Part shown: positions 5,642 through 9,265 of the stretch, piece by piece
How positions within the stretch are numbered: the stretch's first letter is position 1
Layout: every line of letters begins with the position of its first letter
Origin: Streptomyces sp. WM4235
GTDB taxonomy: Bacteria > Actinomycetota > Actinomycetes > Streptomycetales > Streptomycetaceae
Length of the DNA: 9,265 nucleotides
Direction: 5' to 3'
Assembly (NCBI RefSeq): GCF_001279725.1
Contig: NZ_LGDE01000047.1
Location: forward strand, 1 to 9,265
The notes under the pieces: model-generated
Seen by the model: the letters and a program-made list of their open reading frames with translations, nothing else
What the model was told of the DNA's origin: nothing
Database searches by the model: none
Translations under genes and position numbers: made by a program

Positions 5642-7045
5642 ATGCCACAACCTGAGAAGTCCCTTGACCCGAGCCGTTCGCCCGAGGCGTGGTTCGGTGC
5701 CGAACTCCGATTACGCCGCAAGGCGGCCGGGTTCAAGACCGCAGCACCCTTCGCTGAAAAGGTGCGGGTCAGCGTGGATGTGATCTTGAAAGTCGAGAAG
5801 GGTGTCTACCGGTGCCCGCAGGACCTGGCGCCGAAGCTGGACGAAGTCCTGGGTACCGGAGGCCTGTTCACCCGCGCCTGGGCCATGGCGTTCGGCGATG
5901 CGGATCAACGAGGGTCTGATGTGGATGTCCCGGATACCCGGCGGGGGGAAGGTGCCGTCCGGGAACGCGGAGGGCGCGTCCTTGTGAAGGGTGACCCATC
6001 AGCGTCGACCGGGAGCCCTGACCCTGTGGAGCGTCGTGCCTTCCTTGCCATGGGAAGCCTCGCAGCCCTCGCTCCGCTGGAACTCACCCCCCTTCTCACG
6101 CCCGCGACGCCGCCGCCGGTCCCCGCACGGATCACCCCGACGGAGATACGGCAGCTCCTGGACATCGCCGACGGGCTCCACGGGTGGGACAACGTCCATG
6201 GCGGAGGCGGGCTGATCGGGCAACTGTCCACCAATGCCATGCAGTGGGCGACCCGGCTTCTGTCCGTCGCCTGCCCCGCTCCCCTCAGGCCGGAATTCCT
6301 CGCCGCCGTCGCTCGCCTCGGACTCGTCTGCGGCGCCTCCCGGTTCGACGTCTACCGACACGACGAAGCCCGCCTCGCGTTCAAGATCGCGGTTGAATGC
6401 GCGGACGAATGCCGGCACTGGCATCTGCGGGCCAAGGGGTACTCCTTCCTCGCTCGTCAGGCCATCTGGATCGGCGACGCCGACGACGGCCTGACGAACG
6501 CCGAGAAGGGGCTCGTGCGCGCCGATCGCCTCACCGCTTCGGAACGGGCCATGCTGCACACCGCCCGGGCCCGTGCCTTCGGAAGGCTACGCAACGCCCA
6601 AGGGACGCTCACCGCGGTGGGCGCGGCGGACGACGCGTTCGCTCAGCGGCGACCGGAGGACGACCCTCCGTGGATGGCGTACTACGACGTGGCCCAGCAC
6701 AACGGCGACACGGCTCACGCCCTGTGGGACCTGGCGGTCGGAATCGAGGGCGGCGATTGCGCACAGGCCGGGCAACGCCTACGGACCGCGGTTCGCGGGC
6801 ACGGGCCCGCCTTCACCCGCTCCAAGGTCATGTCGTGCACCAAGCTGGCCTCCCTCGTCATGTTCCGGGGCGACCCGAGGGAGGGAGCGGCCCTCGGGCA
6901 CAAGGCGCTGAAACTCGGTGACGGACTTACTTCGCTCCGGGCCGCCGACGACCTCAGGGAGCTCGGCCGCTTCGCGGCCCGGCACCCGAAGATTCCGGAG
7001 GCAGTGGCCCTGGGCGAGAGGATCACCGCTAGCTTGCAGGCATGA
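5642..7045 (+). CDS. XRE-family regulator with TPR-like C-terminal region
   Basis: A 467-residue likely transcriptional regulator. Residues about 17-72 form a Cro/C1-type helix-turn-helix: FGAELRLRRKAAGF, then V-S-V-D-V-I-L-K-V-E-K-G and P-Q-D-L-A-P-K-L-D-E-V-L, as in many streptomycete XRE proteins. A charged linker follows, then E-R-R-A-F-L plus a short hydrophobic run (130-152). The C-terminal body (165-467) is all-helical and Ala-rich, resembling tetratricopeptide-type sensor domains (W-H-L-R-A-K-G-Y-S-F-L-A-R-Q-A; M-L-H-T-A-R-A-R-A-F-G). The frame stays open upstream, but the ATG at 5642 is preferred because AGGAGG lies 12 bases before it and the HTH begins right after it. It overlaps the next gene by ATGA. 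DNA binding is inferred; ligand and targets are unknown. Confidence 0.88.
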   Translation: MPQPEKSLDPSRSPEAWFGAELRLRRKAAGFKTAAPFAEKVRVSVDVILKVEKGVYRCPQDLAPKLDEVLGTGGLFTRAWAMAFGDADQRGSDVDVPDTRRGEGAVRERGGRVLVKGDPSASTGSPDPVERRAFLAMGSLAALAPLELTPLLTPATPPPVPARITPTEIRQLLDIADGLHGWDNVHGGGGLIGQLSTNAMQWATRLLSVACPAPLRPEFLAAVARLGLVCGASRFDVYRHDEARLAFKIAVECADECRHWHLRAKGYSFLARQAIWIGDADDGLTNAEKGLVRADRLTASERAMLHTARARAFGRLRNAQGTLTAVGAADDAFAQRRPEDDPPWMAYYDVAQHNGDTAHALWDLAVGIEGGDCAQAGQRLRTAVRGHGPAFTRSKVMSCTKLASLVMFRGDPREGAALGHKALKLGDGLTSLRAADDLRELGRFAARHPKIPEAVALGERITASLQA

Positions 7046-7929
7046 CGAACACGGCGCGACCAGCCCTCGACGCGCTCGCGGAGGCCTGCGTCGCAGCCGG
7101 CTTGGACCCGCGCGGCGCAGAGCCGATCCGTATCGCCGAGAACCAGATCTGGCGACTCTCGGCCGGCGTCATCGTCAGAATGGCGCCTCCGGACCGGCTG
7201 GAGACCGCGGCACGGGAGGTCCGTGTTGCCCGATGGCTGGCGGACAACGGCGTCCGGGCCGTCACCCCCCTCGGGGTCGACCAGCCCGTGGAGAGCACCG
7301 GGCGGGTGGCGACGTTCTGGGAGGAGGTACCGGCACACCACCACGGATCCATCGCCGACGTCGCACTCGCGCTGAAGGAACTGCATGCGCTCTCGCCCCC
7401 CCACGTTCGACATCGGAACGCTCGACCCCTTCGTCCGCGTGCGGCAGAGGCTGACCGGGGCGCCTCCCTTCCTGTCGAGGACGGCCGATGGCTCCTCGAC
7501 CTTCACACGGACCTCGCCGCCCGCTGGGCGACCGGCCTGCCCACGGGACTGCCCCGGCGAGCCGTGCACGGTGACGCCTGGCCCGGGAACATCGTCCGCA
7601 TCAACGGCGGGGGACGGTTGGTGATGGACCTGGAACGGTTCTCCGTCGGCCCACCGGAATGGGATCTGGCCTCAACAGCCGTCCGCACCAGAACCACCGG
7701 GGCCGTCACCGAGGCCGAGTACGCCGCGTACTGCGCTCTCTACGGCCACGATGTCACCGACTGGTCCGGCTACGACCTGCTCGCACGAGCCCGCGAGCTC
7801 CGCATGGTTTCGTATGCGGCCCAGCATGCTGCCGGGGACCCGAGGTGGCAGGCTCAGGCGCAGCATCGCGTGGACTGCCTACGGGGGCGATGCGGCCCGC
7901 GGCCCTGGGCATGGGTGGGCATCTTGTAG
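7042..7929 (+). CDS. Aminoglycoside-phosphotransferase-family kinase with a scrambled internal segment
   Basis: A 295-residue APH/ChoK-fold kinase, an ATP-dependent small-molecule phosphotransferase of unknown substrate; the family includes antibiotic-modifying and housekeeping kinases. Visible: catalytic loop H176-G-D-A-W-P-G-N183 (Brenner HxDxxxxN motif) and the metal-binding D196-L-E with G-P-P-E-W-D-L-A after it, and a C-terminal H-R-V-D-C-L-R-G-R. Translation is coupled to the XRE gene by the ATGA overlap, without its own clear ribosome-binding site. Residues about 121-146 look wrong in this frame: positions 7403-7477 read in the next frame give TFDIGTLDPFVRVRQRL, with the DPF-x-R pattern I would expect here, and 23 of 25 codons ending in G/C against 13 of 25 in the annotated frame. 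One extra C (run 7396-7402) and one missing base near 7477 would explain this. The catalytic part is intact. Confidence 0.88.
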   Translation: MTNTARPALDALAEACVAAGLDPRGAEPIRIAENQIWRLSAGVIVRMAPPDRLETAAREVRVARWLADNGVRAVTPLGVDQPVESTGRVATFWEEVPAHHHGSIADVALALKELHALSPPHVRHRNARPLRPRAAEADRGASLPVEDGRWLLDLHTDLAARWATGLPTGLPRRAVHGDAWPGNIVRINGGGRLVMDLERFSVGPPEWDLASTAVRTRTTGAVTEAEYAAYCALYGHDVTDWSGYDLLARARELRMVSYAAQHAAGDPRWQAQAQHRVDCLRGRCGPRPWAWVGIL

Positions 7930-7941
7930 GCCCGAAGCCAC

Positions 7942-7960
7942 AGTCAAGCGGTCCTTGACT
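7942..7960. terminator. Hairpin between convergent genes, possible bidirectional terminator
   Basis: AGTCAAG (7942-7948) and CTTGACT (7954-7960) form a perfect 7-bp stem with a 5-base loop. It sits between the APH gene stop (7929) and the coding end of the oppositely directed membrane-protein gene, overlapping the latter's last codons. A short T-containing run (TCTTC) follows on the plus strand, without a classical U-tract, which is common for streptomycete terminators. Confidence 0.45.
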
Positions 7961-8207
7961 TCTTCATCTGCTTCCATGACGCGACCGTCAGAGGCACCGA
8001 AACGATCCCGATGCCGAGCAGGACCAATCTGACGCCGATCCCGTCGTTCGCCATCGCACCGCCGAAGCCGAGCAGCATGCCGCAGCCACCGAGGAACAAC
8101 GAGCGCCAGCCGAGCAGGACTTCGCGCAGTCCCGCGGAGGAACCCTTGACGAATCCCCCTCCCTGCATCGACTCGAACCACCTGCTGATCGCGTTCATTT
8201 CCACCAT
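7944..8207 (-). CDS. Small two-helix membrane protein of unknown function
   Basis: An 87-residue protein that I do not recognise. An N-terminal amphipathic segment (MNAISRWFESMQ, with R and E residues) is followed by two hydrophobic stretches, about residues 36-52 and 61-77, joined by a short A-N-D-G turn, and a basic end K-Q-M-K-K-S-R, suggesting a hairpin in the membrane with a cytoplasmic basic tail. Codon third positions are overwhelmingly G/C, supporting real coding. The start is uncertain: GTG 8210, ATG 8207 and ATG 8198 are in frame. No clear Shine-Dalgarno precedes the first two, but a TAGCCT box seven bases before the GTG would suit a leaderless transcript. A longer frame extends to 8528 but its extra part is unlike the rest. 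It is convergent with the APH gene. Confidence 0.6.
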   Translation of the reverse strand: MVEMNAISRWFESMQGGGFVKGSSAGLREVLLGWRSLFLGGCGMLLGFGGAMANDGIGVRLVLLGIGIVSVPLTVASWKQMKKSRTA

Positions 8208-8387
8208 CACATGATCGAGGCTACCGGGAGCGGTCTCCCCAGAGGATCGAGATGCCGATCCCACATCAAGCCACCTTTGGGCTGGGCTCCCATCCCATGC
8301 TGAGCCTTCGGATACATTCTCCCGAACCCGCGCCGGCGCCCACACCGGCGGGTCACCCCACCCGGTTTCCCGCCTCGCCGCAATGCC
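8208..8387. other. Divergent gap between the small membrane gene and the SUKH-like gene
   Basis: This 180-base gap contains two small dyads: GGGAG-CGGT-CTCCC (8226-8239) and GGATC/GATCC (8244-8248 and 8257-8261). It should hold promoters for both flanking genes, but no convincing -35/-10 pair was found, apart from a TAGCCT box on the minus strand next to the membrane-protein start. Confidence 0.4.
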
Positions 8388-8762
8388 GTGATGCTCGCAA
8401 CCGACGACAGCGGCCGGGCCACGAGCGCACTTGTCGACCTGACGCCGATTCTCTCCGACCTGACCACGCTCTATGAGGTGATCAGCGAAGCGTCCCTGCC
8501 CGATGTCGGCGGTGGGTACTTCATCCACTCACCCGCGACCGTGGCAGGACACTTCCGCGCGTACGGCTCCGCTCCGATCGACGGCGAGTGGATCGCACCG
8601 GTATTCGCCGGCGATGGCGGAGGCCATCTCTTCGCGATCGGCGGCGACGGACGAATCTGGAAGTCCACCACAGCCTCCTGTGCCGACGACTTCGGCGTCG
8701 TCGCGGCCGGCCTGCAGGAGTTCCTCGAACAGATCGGCCGAGGGATCGCGGACCAGCTCTGA
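8388..8762 (+). CDS. Short SMI1/KNR4 (SUKH)-like protein, possibly N-terminally incomplete
   Basis: A 124-residue acidic, cytosolic-looking protein. The second half, V-F-A-G-D-G-G-G-H-L-F-A-I-G-G-D-G-R-I-W-K-S, followed by D-D-F-G-V-V-A-A-G-L-Q-E-F-L-E-Q-I, matches the general pattern of the C-terminal half of SMI1/KNR4 domains, a superfamily that includes contact-dependent toxin immunity proteins. The usual N-terminal part of that fold is not evident. Possible starts are GTG 8388 or ATG 8391. Neither has a good ribosome-binding site, and the frame is open back to a TGA at 8301 without another ATG/GTG, so the gene may be a remnant or have a leaderless start. The family assignment is by pattern only. 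Confidence 0.6.
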   Translation: MMLATDDSGRATSALVDLTPILSDLTTLYEVISEASLPDVGGGYFIHSPATVAGHFRAYGSAPIDGEWIAPVFAGDGGGHLFAIGGDGRIWKSTTASCADDFGVVAAGLQEFLEQIGRGIADQL

Positions 8763-9185
8763 TCGCGGCTGAGACAGAAGTCGGCATCACGTGTCACGGA
8801 GACGGCTCAGCTCTCCGAAGGCGGGAACCGTGAGCAGCACGGCCTATGCCCGGGCACGGGATGTCGCCACGACTTCCATCGCCGCCGGGTGACGGCGTTG
8901 CCACCCAGGCCGGCCCGCGGTGAACGCAGCCCGGGTTGTTCTTCCTCGTCGATGGCATGTCGCCGTAATCGTTCCGAGGAACGCTTTTCGTGCCTCTGTG
9001 CGAAGAATTGTGCAGAACGACCGTTACGGAATTTGTTGCTCCGGTTGGGTGGCGAATGGATGAGTGCGCCCGGTGGTGCGCCGGGGTGCAGTGATCGGCC
9101 GGGCTGTGCGGGCCTTGGGCGGGTGTAGCGGTCAGTGAATGTCAGGGGCACGGTCGCGCGGAGTGGGTGTACTGCGCAGGTGAGG
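8763..9185. other. Non-coding stretch after the SUKH-like gene
   Basis: About 420 bases without a convincing gene; frames on both strands here are rich in R, P, S and C and look like shadows. It holds a distant 6-bp inverted pair GCTGAG/CTCAGC (8768-8773, 8806-8811) and a 14-base palindrome CGTTCCGAGGAACG (8970-8983) followed by CTTTTC, inside a mildly AT-richer patch (about 8961-9048). The latter may be regulatory, or a weak terminator of the upstream gene. Confidence 0.5.
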
Positions 9186-9194
9186 GTGACGGAA

Positions 9195-9265
9195 ATGTCC
9201 GTGGTCGGTAACCGGCCACGTCGGGGGCTGCGGTGGGTCGTGCGGCGGGTCGAGAGTGTGGTCCT
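9195..9265 (+). CDS. Possible 5' end of a gene running off the window
   Basis: An ATG at 9195 is preceded eight bases upstream by GAGGG, and the frame stays open to the window end. It reads MSVVGNRPRRGLRWVVRRVE followed by SVV, a basic start leading into hydrophobic residues as in a membrane or exported protein. A GTG at 9186 is an in-frame alternative. Only 23 residues are visible, so neither the product nor the reality of the gene can be established. A 21-base dyad lies inside the first codons (9200-9220). Confidence 0.3.
   Translation, partial: MSVVGNRPRRGLRWVVRRVESVV

Noticed and set aside
5999..6559. A 186-codon minus-strand frame inside the XRE gene
   Set aside because: The opposite strand carries the TPR-like protein with good codon use; this frame is G/E/P-rich without domain features.
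6715..7569. A 284-codon minus-strand frame across the XRE/APH junction
   Set aside because: It is antisense to two supported genes, lacks any recognisable motif and has shadow-like composition.
8208..8528. Extension of the small membrane protein to a start at 8528
   Set aside because: The added residues are low in hydrophobic order, run antisense into the SUKH-like gene, and are unlike the C-terminal membrane part. Starts at 8198-8210 are more likely.
8807..9151. A 114-codon minus-strand frame and an 79-codon plus-strand frame (8889-9128) in the right-hand gap
   Set aside because: Both are rich in R, P, S, G or C with no motif and no ribosome-binding site; treated as chance frames.

Overview
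The window looks like chromosomal DNA from Streptomyces or a close relative. It is very GC-rich, almost every codon in the real genes ends in G or C, GTG starts are common, and it carries a complete actinomycete 'conservon' (cvn operon).

Layout. (1) Positions 28-5183, all minus strand, hold a six-gene conservon read from right to left: cvnA (sensor-kinase-like ATPase), cvnB (roadblock/LC7), cvnC (DUF742), cvnD (Ras-like small GTPase), then two cytochromes P450. The genes overlap or nearly touch at every junction, so they form one translationally coupled operon. In known conservons CvnA-D form a membrane-associated complex compared with eukaryotic G-protein signalling, and the P450s are frequent companions of unknown chemistry. 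The first P450 here lacks the ExxR motif and has an altered haem loop, as in the CYP157-type conservon P450s. The second has all the standard motifs. (2) Positions 5184-5641 are a divergent intergenic region rich in dyad symmetry. It includes a perfect 10-bp inverted repeat that abuts the ribosome-binding site of the next gene. (3) Positions 5642-7929, plus strand, hold a two-gene unit: an XRE/Cro-type regulator with a TPR-like C-terminal body, overlapping by ATGA an aminoglycoside-phosphotransferase (APH)-family kinase. The APH gene appears to carry two mutually compensating frameshifts that scramble about 25 residues in its middle. (4) A small two-helix membrane protein lies on the minus strand (7944-8207), converging on the APH gene across a short shared hairpin. 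(5) Positions 8388-8762, plus strand, encode a short protein resembling the C-terminal half of SMI1/KNR4 (SUKH) proteins. (6) Positions 8763-9265 are mostly intergenic, with a slightly AT-richer island and the possible beginning of a further plus-strand gene at the right edge.

How it fits together. The conservon is a signalling module with two oxidative enzymes attached. The divergent regulator/kinase pair is a separate unit, probably controlled from the dyad-rich region it shares with cvnA. No rRNA, tRNA, CRISPR array, insertion sequence or phage gene was seen. The least ordinary observations are the 10-bp inverted repeat at the regulator's ribosome-binding site, the compensated double frameshift in the APH gene, and the ExxR-less conservon P450.
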